DNA of 64,000 bases from Pilibacter termitis (GCF_900167335.1 NZ_FUXI01000001.1:39014-103013); one strand, 5' to 3'. Shown: positions 17,228 to 26,636, counted from the first letter of the stretch. Numbers and translations are program-made. Notes: a model not told the origin generated them from the letters alone.

Positions 17228-17863
17228 TCAATCTTCCTTTTCACAAGACGGTATTAACAAAATTTCAGCTAAACTATGCACGGTGAAATCAGCGGGTATT
17301 TCACCCAAAAATCCGTCAATATCGTATAAAATAGCGGATACTTCAGCATTTTTTCCAGCAAGCACGTCTAATTTTCTGTCCCCTATCATCACAGTCTCGT
17401 CAATTGCTAATTCATGCTTTTTCATCAAATGTAAAATTGAGCTAGGATCTGGTTTTAGCGGAAAATCATCAGCCACGGTCACAAAGTCCGTAAAGCAATG
17501 AAACAAACCGTCTTGTTTTAAAAACTCAAGAGCTGTGTTGTCACGATGTGTCAAGACAAAATTCTTCCCTCCGTTTTGCACGATACTTTCTAACGTTTCT
17601 CTTGCATCATGAAACGGTTTCGGCGACTCTTGCAAACGAGGCTCTATTTCTTGATATTTTCTCATCAATGCTTGTTTTTTCTCAAGTCCTACATAATGTT
17701 CTGCAGCAAAACGTGCAGATTCTTTTTTTATCAACTGATAAACTTCCTTGGGAGTTGCTTGTATGCCAAACAACTTTAAACTCTCTAAAAAAGCTGTCGT
17801 AATCGCCCCATATGTATCATAAAGCGTGCCGTCAAAATCCCAGATATAATTTTTAAAACGCAT
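17228..17863 (-). CDS. HAD-family hydrolase (subfamily IA, Gph-like)
   Basis: A 211-residue haloacid dehalogenase-type phosphatase. Motif I is WDFDGTLYDT near the N terminus, motif II FVLTHRD, then conserved K in FPLKPDP, and motif III VMIGDRKLDV. A helical cap lies between motifs I and II. ATG 17863 is preceded by GAGGGGGAAAGG; the longer reading to 17887 lacks a site. The substrate is unknown; phosphoglycolate phosphatase is one possibility. It follows a 45-codon gene by 29 bp and is probably in the same transcript. Confidence 0.83.
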   Translation of the reverse strand: MRFKNYIWDFDGTLYDTYGAITTAFLESLKLFGIQATPKEVYQLIKKESARFAAEHYVGLEKKQALMRKYQEIEPRLQESPKPFHDARETLESIVQNGGKNFVLTHRDNTALEFLKQDGLFHCFTDFVTVADDFPLKPDPSSILHLMKKHELAIDETVMIGDRKLDVLAGKNAEVSAILYDIDGFLGEIPADFTVHSLAEILLIPSCEKED

Positions 17864-17892
17864 CCTTTCCCCCTCATTTCTTGGCATAAATG

Positions 17893-18030
17893 CTACTTGT
17901 TGAAAATCTTCGGTCCTTTTCGCATATTTTTGCGATCGTTTTTAGGACTTTGGCTTTGTTGAACCGTTCCTGTTTTTCCTTGTTTCTGCTTGATTAATTC
18001 TAACATTTTTTCTTTTTGTGTTGTTTTCAC
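17893..18030 (-). CDS. 45-aa basic small protein of unknown function
   Basis: A short gene starting at GTG 18030, with GAGGTG 8-9 bp upstream and ending TAG at 17893. The product is 45 residues and strongly basic: a helical start MKTTQKEKMLELIKQKQG, a Gln/Ser-rich middle and the end NMRKGPKIFNK. No hydrophobic segment is present. The ribosome binding site and the position 29 bp before the HAD gene support translation. I do not know its function; the composition would fit a nucleic-acid or ribosome-associated microprotein. Confidence 0.65.
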   Translation of the reverse strand: MKTTQKEKMLELIKQKQGKTGTVQQSQSPKNDRKNMRKGPKIFNK

Positions 18031-18144
18031 GTTTTCCACACCTCTATGCTTTTCTTTTTTCACGCTTACCTAAAATTATTTGTTTTTAGCGTGTCTTTTA
18101 CACTATTCAACTCTAGTTTATCATATTTACAAGAGGAATTGAAA

Positions 18145-18180
18145 AAGAACCCTTATAGTTTCCTACAAGAGTTCCCTTTT
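18145..18180 (-). terminator. Probable hup terminator
   Basis: GGGAACTC and GGGTTC pair (one G-U) around a 16-nt loop, then TTTTTC on the minus strand. A weaker hairpin than the others. Confidence 0.45.
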
Positions 18181-18183
18181 TGC

Positions 18184-18459
18184 TTATTTGACAGCGTCTT
18201 TTAATGCTTTACCTGGTTTGAACGCAGGTACTTTAGATGCTGGGATTTGGAGTTCTTCACCTGTTTGTGGGTTGCGACCTTTACGAGCTGCACGTTCACG
18301 AACTTCGAAATTACCAAAACCGATAAGTTGAACTTTTTCACCTTTAGCAAGTGATTCTTGAATAGTAGCGAATACAGTATCGACTGCTACAGTAGATTGT
18401 TTTTTAGTCAACCCAGTTGCTTCTGCTACTTTTTCGATGATTTCTGCTTTGTTTGCCAA
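18184..18459 (-). CDS. hup: DNA-binding protein HU
   Basis: A 91-residue HU homologue of usual length. [12 protein letters not shown] is at the N terminus, [21 protein letters not shown] forms the DNA-binding arm, and it ends [14 protein letters not shown]. It bends and compacts DNA as a dimer. The start is TTG 18459, set by a perfect AAGGAGGTG 7 bp upstream. Two hairpins lie in the upstream leader. It is monocistronic. Confidence 0.97.
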   Translation of the reverse strand: MANKAEIIEKVAEATGLTKKQSTVAVDTVFATIQESLAKGEKVQLIGFGNFEVRERAARKGRNPQTGEELQIPASKVPAFKPGKALKDAVK

Positions 18460-18484
18460 TGAAATTCACCTCCTTGGATAAGTT

Positions 18485-18525
18485 GAGGAGCTCCGCTCCA
18501 TTGCGTTAAGTGGTCTAACGCAATG
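18485..18525 (-). promoter_or_regulatory. Two hairpins in the hup leader
   Basis: CATTGCGTTA/TAACGCAATG (18499-18525) is a perfect 10-bp inverted repeat with a 7-nt loop. GGAGC/GCTCC (18487-18499) lies between it and the Shine-Dalgarno. No T run follows, so neither is a terminator in the hup direction. A regulatory or stability role is inferred only. Confidence 0.5.
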
Positions 18526-18674
18526 ATATTGAATTGATACCCTCAATATCTAAAACTACTTTATCACTTAAAACGTGTTCTATCAACAATTTTCCACTAT
18601 TTTTTGCATTTTTCTTCAAAAAATGTTTCATACGGGTTTTTATTTGTATGATTTCGCTTTTTATGTTAAAATGC

Positions 18675-19985
18675 TTACTTTCTCTTTCGAGCAATTAAAT
18701 GAATCGGCGTTCCCTCAAATGTAAATGCTTTGCGAATTTGATTTTCCAAAAAACGTGCATACGAGAAGTGCATTAATTCTTCTTCGTTAACAAACACAAC
18801 AAATGCTGGTGGTTTTACTGCCACTTGTGTCGCGTAGAAAATTTTCAATCGTTTTCCTTTGTCTGTTGGCGTTGGATTCATCGCCACAGCATCCATGATA
18901 ATATCGTTTAAAATGCTAGAAGAAATTCGCAAGTTTTGCGAATGGCTTACTTCTTGAAGTAGTTCTGGCAATTTATTCAAACGTTGCTTCGTTTTCGCTG
19001 AAACAAAAACAATCGGTGCATAACTCAAATATTGAAATTCCTCACGAATTTCTTTTTCAAACTCACGCAAAGTGTTCGTTTCTTTTTCAATGGTATCCCA
19101 CTTATTGACCACGATAATCATGCCTTTTCCTGCCTCATGAGCAAATCCTGCAATATGCTTATCATACTCACGAATGCCTTCTTCAGCATTTAAAACCATT
19201 AGTACAATATCACTTCGGTCAATCGCACGCATTGCACGCATGACCGAATATTTTTCTGTCGCCTCATACACTTTTCCACGTTTACGCATCCCTGCCGTGT
19301 CAATCATTTGAAACTCTTGTCCGTCATTTGAAGTAAAATAGGTATCAATCGCATCTCTCGTAGTTCCTGCAACGTCAGAGACAATTACACGTTCCTCGCC
19401 TAAAATCGCATTGATCAGTGAGGACTTTCCAACATTTGGACGACCAATCAAGCTAAATTTAATCAAATCTGGATTTTCGTCTTCTACTTCTTCTGGGAAA
19501 TGTTTTATCGCCTCGTCTAAAACATCTCCTAAACCAAGACCGTGACTACCTGAAACAGCAATCGGTTCCCCCAATCCAAGCGAATAAAACTCATAAATTT
19601 CATTTCGCATTTCTGGGTTGTCCACTTTATTAACTGCTAAAATAACGGGTTTGTTAGACTTGTATAAAATTTTTGCTACATATTCATCAGCATCCGTAAT
19701 CCCTTCTCTTCCGCTCACTACTAAAACAATGACTTCCGCCTCTTCCATAGCAATTTCTGCCTGTTGTTTAATTTGTTCCATAAATGGCTCATCACCCATT
19801 TCAATTCCACCTGTATCAATCAGATGAAATTCCTTGCCAAGCCATTCTCCTGTCGCATAAATTCTATCTCGTGTTACACCCGGTGTGTCTTCTACTATGG
19901 AAATACGTTCGCCTGCAATACGGTTGAAAATCGTTGATTTCCCTACATTTGGGCGACCGACTATGGCTAATGTTGGTTTGCTCAA
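18675..19985 (-). CDS. der: Ribosome biogenesis GTPase Der (EngA)
   Basis: A 436-residue double GTPase. G1 of domain 1 is GRPNVGKST (about 9-17) with DTPG and NKVD. Domain 2 has GRPNVGKSS (about 181-189), DTAG and NKWD. The C-terminal KH-like domain follows. It acts in 50S assembly. I chose TTG 19985 ([10 protein letters not shown]) because AAAGGAG lies 8 bp upstream and this is the family N terminus. An open frame extends 37 codons further to an ATG at 20096, but that part is encoded by structured repeat copy 9 and is not expected to be protein. Confidence 0.95.
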   Translation of the reverse strand: MSKPTLAIVGRPNVGKSTIFNRIAGERISIVEDTPGVTRDRIYATGEWLGKEFHLIDTGGIEMGDEPFMEQIKQQAEIAMEEAEVIVLVVSGREGITDADEYVAKILYKSNKPVILAVNKVDNPEMRNEIYEFYSLGLGEPIAVSGSHGLGLGDVLDEAIKHFPEEVEDENPDLIKFSLIGRPNVGKSSLINAILGEERVIVSDVAGTTRDAIDTYFTSNDGQEFQMIDTAGMRKRGKVYEATEKYSVMRAMRAIDRSDIVLMVLNAEEGIREYDKHIAGFAHEAGKGMIIVVNKWDTIEKETNTLREFEKEIREEFQYLSYAPIVFVSAKTKQRLNKLPELLQEVSHSQNLRISSSILNDIIMDAVAMNPTPTDKGKRLKIFYATQVAVKPPAFVVFVNEEELMHFSYARFLENQIRKAFTFEGTPIHLIARKRK

Positions 19986-20012
19986 TTTCGTTTCTCCTTT
20001 GTTTTCGGTTTG

Positions 20013-20131
20013 TCTAGGTACGAAGTGCAGGAGTTGGGTCGCTGTTCGCAACAGCACTGGAAACTGCGTTTCCAGCAAGTAAATGCTGTGGCTCACTGCG
20101 ACAAACTCCTTAACGCACCTCTTCGCTTTTC
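20013..20131 (+). repeat. Structured repeat, copy 9 (in the der leader)
   Basis: Short form starting 13 bp upstream of the der ribosome binding site. AGGAGTT/AACTCCT, GTCGC/GCGAC, ACAGCA/TGCTGT and CTGGAAAC/GTTTCCAG pair. It is read in antisense orientation if the der promoter lies beyond it. An inverted repeat TAAAGTCTTT/AAAGACTTTA at 20139-20162 and a TGGTAAAGT extended -10 at about 20159-20167 (minus strand) lie upstream. Confidence 0.9.
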
Positions 20132-20262
20132 GGTTTCCTAAAGTCTTTTCTTAAAGACTTTACCATAATTTGAATGTTTTTTCGACCTTTACATCATGTT
20201 TCTTTATAGGATTCATTTAAAAAAACTGCTTTTTATAGCGTTATATCAAAAAACTTCAATTG

Positions 20263-21429
20263 TTAAAATTTTATTTTGATGAAAAATACTTTTAAATAAT
20301 CACTTTCACTAAATCCTTTTACTGCTGGAAAATCCTCGGGTAAAGATTTTTTGTCAAAAAATTGATATTGTACGTTTTTTTTCTTCAAAGCAGTTTCGAT
20401 ATTTTGTTGAAATTTTTCACGTGTGATGTTTGCTGCATTGGCTGAGGCAATAATTATGCCGTTTTTACTTAAAATTTCCACCGATTGCTCAATTAATTCT
20501 CCGTAGTTTTTCGCCACAGAAAAACTTTTCTTCCCGTTTCTAGCAAAACTTGGCGGATCAAGGATAATGGTATCATAAGTCAACTGATGTTTTTTCGCAT
20601 AATCAAAATAACGAAATACGTCCATTACATAAATTTTTTGTTGTTCAACAGGCAAACCGTTCACCTCAAATTGCTCACGTGTTTTTTCAAGTGAACGCTT
20701 TGCCAAATCAACACTAGTTGTTTGTGTAGCACCGCCAACACTTGCTGCCACAGAAAATGCTCCTGTATAGCTGAACATATTCAACACATTTTTTCCTGCA
20801 AGCAATCCGTCAACTAAACGTCCTCGCACTTCTCGTTGATCAAGAAAAATCCCTGTCATCCACCCTTCATCCAAATAAACAGCGTAGTTCACACCATTTT
20901 CTTTAACAACCATTGGAAATTGACCTACATTGCCAAATAAATGTGCGTTTTCACACAATGGATTGTCAAAGCGATTTTTTTCATATGCTCCCTCAATTTC
21001 TGGGAAAACTTCACGAAATGCACGGATAATCCTTTCACGAATGGAATAGACAAATTCGTTGTACCAGTGAAAAACGGCATAAGAGTCATATTGATCAATC
21101 ACAAAGCCACCAAAACCGTCTCCTTCACCATTAAACAGACGAAAAGCATTTGTCCATTCATCTTGCAACAAACGCTCACGTTTTGCTTTTGCTTGCATGA
21201 AAAGTTTGCACAACCACACCTCCTGAATACTCGTTTCTTTAGAAGAAAGAAACCAGCCAATTCCTTTGTTTTGCTTAGAAAGATAACCAATCCCTAAAGT
21301 TTCCCCAGACAATGAAACAAATGAAACTTCTTGATTCAAGACTTCTTCACGGGTCAAATCTTCTTTTGTTATCAAAGGAATTCCTTTTTTTATTTTCTTT
21401 TCTGCTACTTTTGTAACAATTACTTTCAT
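20263..21429 (-). CDS. Class I SAM-dependent rRNA methyltransferase, RlmI-like (PUA domain)
   Basis: A 388-residue protein. An N-terminal PUA-like RNA-binding domain (about 1-75) is followed by the RlmI central part (NGEGDGFGGFVIDQY) and a Rossmann methyltransferase domain. Motif I is VLNMFSYTGAFSVAA, motif IV DPPSFAR. Family members such as E. coli RlmI methylate a cytosine in 23S rRNA. The catalytic cysteine of true m5C enzymes is not evident here, as in RlmI relatives, so the exact target is uncertain. It is transcribed alone toward der. Its start at ATG 21429 is preceded by AGGTGGAAAAGTAG. Confidence 0.85.
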   Translation of the reverse strand: MKVIVTKVAEKKIKKGIPLITKEDLTREEVLNQEVSFVSLSGETLGIGYLSKQNKGIGWFLSSKETSIQEVWLCKLFMQAKAKRERLLQDEWTNAFRLFNGEGDGFGGFVIDQYDSYAVFHWYNEFVYSIRERIIRAFREVFPEIEGAYEKNRFDNPLCENAHLFGNVGQFPMVVKENGVNYAVYLDEGWMTGIFLDQREVRGRLVDGLLAGKNVLNMFSYTGAFSVAASVGGATQTTSVDLAKRSLEKTREQFEVNGLPVEQQKIYVMDVFRYFDYAKKHQLTYDTIILDPPSFARNGKKSFSVAKNYGELIEQSVEILSKNGIIIASANAANITREKFQQNIETALKKKNVQYQFFDKKSLPEDFPAVKGFSESDYLKVFFIKIKF

Positions 21430-21723
21430 CTACTTTTCCACCTACTTAATTTTTTTGCTGTTCAGCTCCATTTCAAATTATATAACAAATCTTAAAGAAA
21501 GTACCTTTTTACGCAATTCCTATTGACGATAGTATGTAGAAAAGGTAAAATTTTCGTAAATGTAAATTACGTGTTCATTCTAATACTTAGTTTTAGAATA
21601 TAAATCTTATACCGATGAGTTTTTGTCTTTAATATTGAAAGAAAGCATACACTCAGACAGAACAACAACGTAATTCAAGGTTCAAAGTTTTTACAAAGTA
21701 AAAACGAGGAAAGGAAGTATATT

Positions 21724-23853
21724 TTGAAAAAACTTAAAATCCCAACATGGCTAAATACTAGATTAGGTTTCTTTTTATTGCTGACTATTTTGATGTGGTG
21801 CAAATCTATTTTTGCATACTTAGCTGACTTTAATCTTGGCGTAGAAGGAGCATTCCAACAATTTATATTATTAATCAATCCATTTGCGACCGTTCTCCTG
21901 CTTTTAGGAGTAGCACTATATGTCCGTGGAAAAAAGACAAGCTATATTACGATGCTTGTAATTTATTTCATTTTGACAATGTTGCTCTTCTCAAATGTCG
22001 CCTACTATCGTGAGTTTTCTGATTTTCTGACAGTTAACACGATACTCGGTTCAGGAAAAGTCGCAAGCGGACTTGGCGAAAGTGCAATGAATCTTTTTCG
22101 TCCGTACGATTTACTCTACTGGCTAGATTTGCCAATTCTCATTACGCTTTTGGCAATGAAGAAAATCAAAATGCAGGAAAAACCATTTAGAGGTCGTATG
22201 GCGATTGCTACCACTGCACTAGCAATCATGATTTTTTCAGGAAATCTATTTCTAGCAGAAACTGATCGTCCAGAGCTTTTAAGCCGTACGTTCTCAAAAG
22301 ATTATTTAGTGAAATATCTTGGAATCAATGCTTACACCATGCTTGACGGTGTGCAAACGTATAAGACTAGTCAAGTCCGTGCAAAAGCTAGTCCAACAGA
22401 TTTAAATGAAGTGGAAAGTTATGTGAAAAGCCATTACGCTCAACCAAATACTGAAACATTTGGCTTGGCAAAAGGAAAAAATGTAATTTACATTCACCTT
22501 GAAAGTTTCCAGCAATTTTTGATTGACTACAAATTAAAAGACGAACAAGGAAAAGAACACGTTGTCACACCTTTCATCAACAGTCTTTTCCATTCTAATA
22601 GTACGTTTGCTTTTGACAACTTTTTCCACCAAGTTAGCTCAGGGAAAACGAGTGATGCAGAAACTTTAATGGAAAATAGTTTCTTCGGTCTTGCTGACGG
22701 TCCTTTGTTCACGCAACTAGGTGGCAAAAATACTTTTGAGGCGGCACCGAGCATTTTACAGCAAACTCAAGGTTATACTTCTGCTGTTTTCCACGGAAAC
22801 GCAGGAACATTTTGGAATCGAAATGAAACGTATAAACGCTTAGGTTATAACTATTTCTTTGATGCAAGTTACTTTGATGTTACAGCGGACAACAGTTTCC
22901 AATACGGCTTGCACGACAAACCATTCTTTGAACAATCTGTTCAATATTTGGAGCATTTACAACAACCGTTTTACACGAAATTTATCGCTGTAAGTAATCA
23001 CTATCCTTACGAACAATTCAAAAATGGTGAGGCTGGTTTCCCGATTGCTAACACGAAAGACGATACGATTAACGGCTATTTTGCAACAGCAAACTATTTG
23101 GATAAAGCAGTGGAAGAATTTTTCAACTATCTGAAGAAAAGTGGATTGTATGACAACTCAATTATCGTACTATATGGCGACCACTACGGTGTATCCAATA
23201 CACGCAATCCAGATTTAGCTGAGTTGCTTGGCAAGGACAAAACGACGTGGAATGATTACAACAACGCCATGATGCAACGTGTGCCTTATATGATTCATGT
23301 GCCAAACAGCACGAAAGGTGGTATTAACCATACTTTCGGTGGACAAGTAGACGCTTTGCCAACACTTCTTCACTTGCTTGGTATCAAAACGGAAAACTAT
23401 ATTCAGCTAGGACAAGACTTGCTTTCTAAACAACATCAAGGAATTGTCGCATTCCGTAACGGTCAACTTGTTACATCACAATATACGATTTTAGGCGAAA
23501 AAATCTACAACACTACAACAGGAGAGGAAATTACCAATCCAACGCCAGAAATCACTGAAATCATCAAAAAAGACAAAGAGGCAGCTCGCCAACAACTTGC
23601 AACGAGCGACAAATTAACCAACGGTGACTTATTGCGTTTTTATACGGAAAGCGGCTTGAAACCTGTTGACCCTGACCAATTTGTCTACAAAAAAGAACTC
23701 GCTCAACTTGAGAACATTGAAGAGGAAAAAGGCGAAAAATCTACTTCCCTTTACTCTAAAAACAAGGATAAATCTACAGTTGAACTCTATTCAACTAAGA
23801 CTTACGAAGAGTACAACGGAGTTGCAAATACGACTTCAAGTGAGCCGAAATAA
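21724..23853 (+). CDS. ltaS: Lipoteichoic acid synthase family protein (LtaS)
   Basis: A 709-residue membrane enzyme. Five N-terminal transmembrane helices (about 13-180) precede an extracellular sulfatase-fold domain. Metal and catalytic residues are visible: E260 in IYIHLESF, nucleophile T309 in SSGKTSDAETL, and YGDHYG near 489. It polymerises glycerol phosphate from phosphatidylglycerol onto a glycolipid anchor. The charged C-terminal tail of about 70 residues is longer than in S. aureus LtaS. The start is TTG 21724 behind GGAAAGGAAG. The 294-bp gap before it has no gene; a perfect terminator follows. Confidence 0.9.
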   Translation: MKKLKIPTWLNTRLGFFLLLTILMWCKSIFAYLADFNLGVEGAFQQFILLINPFATVLLLLGVALYVRGKKTSYITMLVIYFILTMLLFSNVAYYREFSDFLTVNTILGSGKVASGLGESAMNLFRPYDLLYWLDLPILITLLAMKKIKMQEKPFRGRMAIATTALAIMIFSGNLFLAETDRPELLSRTFSKDYLVKYLGINAYTMLDGVQTYKTSQVRAKASPTDLNEVESYVKSHYAQPNTETFGLAKGKNVIYIHLESFQQFLIDYKLKDEQGKEHVVTPFINSLFHSNSTFAFDNFFHQVSSGKTSDAETLMENSFFGLADGPLFTQLGGKNTFEAAPSILQQTQGYTSAVFHGNAGTFWNRNETYKRLGYNYFFDASYFDVTADNSFQYGLHDKPFFEQSVQYLEHLQQPFYTKFIAVSNHYPYEQFKNGEAGFPIANTKDDTINGYFATANYLDKAVEEFFNYLKKSGLYDNSIIVLYGDHYGVSNTRNPDLAELLGKDKTTWNDYNNAMMQRVPYMIHVPNSTKGGINHTFGGQVDALPTLLHLLGIKTENYIQLGQDLLSKQHQGIVAFRNGQLVTSQYTILGEKIYNTTTGEEITNPTPEITEIIKKDKEAARQQLATSDKLTNGDLLRFYTESGLKPVDPDQFVYKKELAQLENIEEEKGEKSTSLYSKNKDKSTVELYSTKTYEEYNGVANTTSSEPK

Positions 23854-23856
23854 AAG

Positions 23857-23897
23857 AAAAAACTCAATCCTATCAACACTTAGGATTGAGTTTTTTT
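23857..23897 (+). terminator. ltaS terminator
   Basis: AACTCAATCCTA and TAGGATTGAGTT form a perfect 12-bp stem with an 8-nt loop and a seven-T tail. Confidence 0.93.
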
Positions 23898-23935
23898 CTA
23901 GCTACAAGGGGCAGGCGTGAGCCGTGTCGTTATAG
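23897..23935 (+). repeat. Remnant of the structured repeat (left end only)
   Basis: TCTAGCTACAAGGGGCAGG followed by decayed sequence with GTGTCG. It runs to the 3' end of the lysozyme-like gene and the right arm is missing. Confidence 0.6.
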
Positions 23936-24541
23936 ATATTGCATCAGCCACTCATTTATCGCCACAATTTTAGCGTAAAAAAAGTTGCCTCCATTTTTAT
24001 ATAAATGCCCTCCATTATGAAAAAGTGCTTGCGGGTGAATATAGCTGTATTCCTCTCCACTATGATTTCCCAAACTTGGTGCGACAACTGTTTTGGAATA
24101 TTCTTCTGCTAATTCAAGCGTATTTTTCTTTCCGTTTTTGCTGACATAGTCAATATAACCCAGACCAAAATTATAGGCTTGAACTGCCGTCCAAATATCT
24201 GTTCCTTCTTCGTTGCTTTTTTGAATTGCCTTTGCTAGAAAATCAATACCTGCTCGCAAACTTTCTTCTCCTCCGAGTTTTCCAGTTTCACCGTGAACAG
24301 ACTCGCTACTTTGCAGTAAATCACTGTCTTTTCCTTTTGTCTCCGTGTAAATCATCGCCAGTACAATTGGCTTATATTGTGAAATTCCCGCTCTTTCCAC
24401 TTCAGAAGTAACCACTGTATCATATTGCCGTACCTCACGAAAATCTTGATGAAATTTGAACGCAAAAAATGCACAGGTAAGCAAAATAGAAAGAACAAGA
24501 AATAGTATCATTCCTTTTAAAATTTTTCCTATGGTTTTCAC
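23930..24541 (-). CDS. Lysozyme-like cell-wall protein with N-terminal membrane anchor
   Basis: A 203-residue protein. After a short basic start, one hydrophobic helix (about 10-30) anchors or exports it. The rest matches the lysozyme-like family (as in CwlT and Pmp23-type proteins): a catalytic glutamate in MIYTETKGK, then LGGEESLRAGI, and AVQAYNFGLGYIDYV. It probably cuts glycan strands at the cell surface. GTG 24541 is chosen because AGGAGA lies 6 bp upstream; 12 further in-frame codons lack a site. The final codons lie at the edge of a repeat remnant. Confidence 0.83.
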   Translation of the reverse strand: MKTIGKILKGMILFLVLSILLTCAFFAFKFHQDFREVRQYDTVVTSEVERAGISQYKPIVLAMIYTETKGKDSDLLQSSESVHGETGKLGGEESLRAGIDFLAKAIQKSNEEGTDIWTAVQAYNFGLGYIDYVSKNGKKNTLELAEEYSKTVVAPSLGNHSGEEYSYIHPQALFHNGGHLYKNGGNFFYAKIVAINEWLMQYL

Positions 24542-24627
24542 AAAAATTCTCCTAATCCTTATCGTATGATTTATCATAACACATCAAACAGAAAAGTAGC
24601 GAAAATTTTTAAAGCTAAAAGAAAAAC

Positions 24628-25638
24628 TTAAATTTTGTTCACGATTTTTTCGATATTTTTTATCACAATTGAAATTGTTCCGTCTGGATTGTTGATAAAT
24701 TCAACCGCATTCGCATCACGATACACTTCAAGCGGTACAATCAATTCAATACCGTTATCCATTTTAAGCTTTTGCTTGCCAAATTTTTTATCGGAAATCT
24801 CTCTGATTTCGTCCATTTCTCTATTTTCCGTTGGAAGTGATTCACGCAAACCGTCTTTAAATTCCAATTTCGCCGACAAATTTTCGCCAAAGACCTTTTC
24901 CGCAAGAAAATCCTGCTCAATCACACCATATTCCTCAAAGCTATCAAATAGTGCCTCTTTGACGTTTGCCATTACCTCGTACTCATCGTCCTCATATTTC
25001 CGCCCAATGCTCTTCGCCAGTTTTTTGACCGCACTTACGCTCTGGTCAACACTCGCTTGTGGCTGTTCAGATTCTGCCAACAAATATTGAGCAAAATAAA
25101 ATTGTTTCTCACCAGAAAACTCAAAGCGTTTTTCTATCAATTCATACTCTAGCGTAGACAAATTGACCGCAAATGCCTCGTCTGGCTTACTGGAACTTGC
25201 TGGCAAAATCGCTCGATTCATTACCAATTTGTTGTTAATCCCATTTTCAGCATTTTCCACAAAATGCGTCAGACCATCTTTATAGGCAAGTTTAATGAAA
25301 GCAAAATATAACTGGCTATCTTTTTCATACAACGCCATTAACACATCACTGCTCGGTGCGTCTTCAGATTGTGTATAAATTTTCGCCCAATTTTCCATAA
25401 ACTCTTGTCCTGTTGCGATAAAATTTTCCTTATTCGCAAGAGAAAATATTTTTCCAAGCACGCTCTCTTGATTTAATTTCCCCGTTTTTGTCTGCGAGGT
25501 CGCTATTTTTTTGACCTTATTTTCCACATACTCCGCCACAAAATGCTGTGTCAAATCAAGCAACGTATCTGATAAAATCGGTGATTCATTATTTCTATCC
25601 ATCATGTGCAAAGTCGCACGTTTTAAATAAATATCCAT
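24628..25638 (-). CDS. Nucleoid-associated protein, YejK/NdpA family
   Basis: A 336-residue protein of the 37-kDa nucleoid-associated (YejK/NdpA) family, common in lactic acid bacteria. The N terminus MDIYLKRATLHMMDRNNESPIL and the C-terminal part DNGIELIVPLEVYRDANAVEFINNPDGTISI are characteristic. A DNA-binding role is inferred from the family. It is a single-gene unit on the minus strand. Confidence 0.8.
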   Translation of the reverse strand: MDIYLKRATLHMMDRNNESPILSDTLLDLTQHFVAEYVENKVKKIATSQTKTGKLNQESVLGKIFSLANKENFIATGQEFMENWAKIYTQSEDAPSSDVLMALYEKDSQLYFAFIKLAYKDGLTHFVENAENGINNKLVMNRAILPASSSKPDEAFAVNLSTLEYELIEKRFEFSGEKQFYFAQYLLAESEQPQASVDQSVSAVKKLAKSIGRKYEDDEYEVMANVKEALFDSFEEYGVIEQDFLAEKVFGENLSAKLEFKDGLRESLPTENREMDEIREISDKKFGKQKLKMDNGIELIVPLEVYRDANAVEFINNPDGTISIVIKNIEKIVNKI

Positions 25639-25795
25639 TTTTTTAATCGTCCTTAAACTTTCTTTTTTTGTAGAGCTATTCTAAACTACTTATCCATTTC
25701 TTCATTTTACATGATATTCCGGAAAATTTCATGTACTTTTTTCAGTTTTCTCATTTACACAACGGAAACTTTCAAAAATGTAAGGTAAATATCAG

Positions 25796-25824
25796 TTGCC
25801 TACTGGGCAATTCCAAAGTATAAT
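25796..25824 (+). promoter_or_regulatory. Promoter of the TVP38-family gene
   Basis: TTGCCT at 25796-25801, 17-bp spacer, TATAAT at 25819-25824. It gives a leader of about 105 nt with a small AGTC/GACT hairpin. Nothing else is seen in 25639-25937. Confidence 0.7.
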
Positions 25825-25937
25825 ATGGTTAGAAAAGTAACAATAGGAAGAAGTCGGCAATTCAGTCTATGGACTGATGTGGAAATGGAAGTATTCTTTT
25901 ATACTTAGGTTATAAAGAATATCAAGGAGAGATTTTT

Positions 25938-26534
25938 ATGAACGTTCAAGTTGGAAAAAAAATTATGAATATCATCTCTGTTTTGGGATTGTTCGCAACA
26001 GCTGCTATAACAATTTATTTCATTCACTTAGGTGTATTTCGAGATCAACACGCTCTGGAAGGACTTGTTGGCAATCGGATTATTTTAGGACCGATTATTT
26101 TCGTTCTCATACAAATTCTTCAAGTTGTTGTGCCGATTATTCCCGGCGGTATTAGCAATGCAGCAGGCGTATTGATTTTTGGTCCAATTGCTGGTTTCCT
26201 TTACAATTATATCGGAAACGTCATTGGTTCTCTCATTCTCTTTTCTCTTGGTAGAAAATATGGAAAACCATTTATCCAAACACTTGTAAGCGAAAAAACC
26301 TACGATAAATATGTCGGAAAATTGGACAATAAAAAATGGAGTGTCATCTTCTCACTTCTCATTGCCGCACCAATTGCACCAGATGATGCACTTGTTTTAA
26401 TGACAAGCCTCACAAAAATGAGTTTCAAGAAGTTTAGCATGATTATTATCCTCTGCAAACCACTTGGTATCGCAGCGTATAGCCTTTTGCTCGTGTATGG
26501 TGGACAATACTTGACACAATGGTTGATTAAATAG
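25938..26534 (+). CDS. TVP38/TMEM64 (SNARE-associated/VTT domain) membrane protein
   Basis: A 198-residue polytopic protein with about five hydrophobic segments. The VTT-domain core is visible: VVPIIPGGISNAAGVLIFGPIAGFLYNYIGNVIGS, then the F.GRKYG motif, then IAAPIAPDDALVLMTSLTKMS. Bacterial members of this DedA-related superfamily are linked to lipid scrambling and envelope homeostasis, but the role here is not known. AAGGAGAGATTTTT precedes ATG 25938. Confidence 0.85.
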   Translation: MNVQVGKKIMNIISVLGLFATAAITIYFIHLGVFRDQHALEGLVGNRIILGPIIFVLIQILQVVVPIIPGGISNAAGVLIFGPIAGFLYNYIGNVIGSLILFSLGRKYGKPFIQTLVSEKTYDKYVGKLDNKKWSVIFSLLIAAPIAPDDALVLMTSLTKMSFKKFSMIIILCKPLGIAAYSLLLVYGGQYLTQWLIK

Positions 26535-26541
26535 TTTTTCC

Positions 26542-26564
26542 GAGAGCGAAAGCTCTCTTTTTTT
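26542..26564 (+). terminator. Terminator after the TVP38-family gene
   Basis: GAGAGC GAAA GCTCTC, a GNRA-looped 6-bp stem, then seven T. Confidence 0.88.
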
Positions 26565-26591
26565 GTCGTAAGAAAAGATATGGTCACCGCT

Positions 26592-26636
26592 AAAAAAAGC
26601 AGAAATATCATTTTCTCAAATGTGTTTCTGCTTTTT
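26592..26636 (-). terminator. Terminator of the AI-2E family gene
   Basis: AAAAAGCAGAAA and TTTCTGCTTTTT form a perfect 12-bp stem around a 19-nt loop. A/T flanks serve either strand. Confidence 0.8.

Noticed and set aside
19986-20096. 37-codon N-terminal extension of Der
   Set aside because: Encoded by repeat copy 9; the TTG at 19985 has a strong site and the family N terminus.
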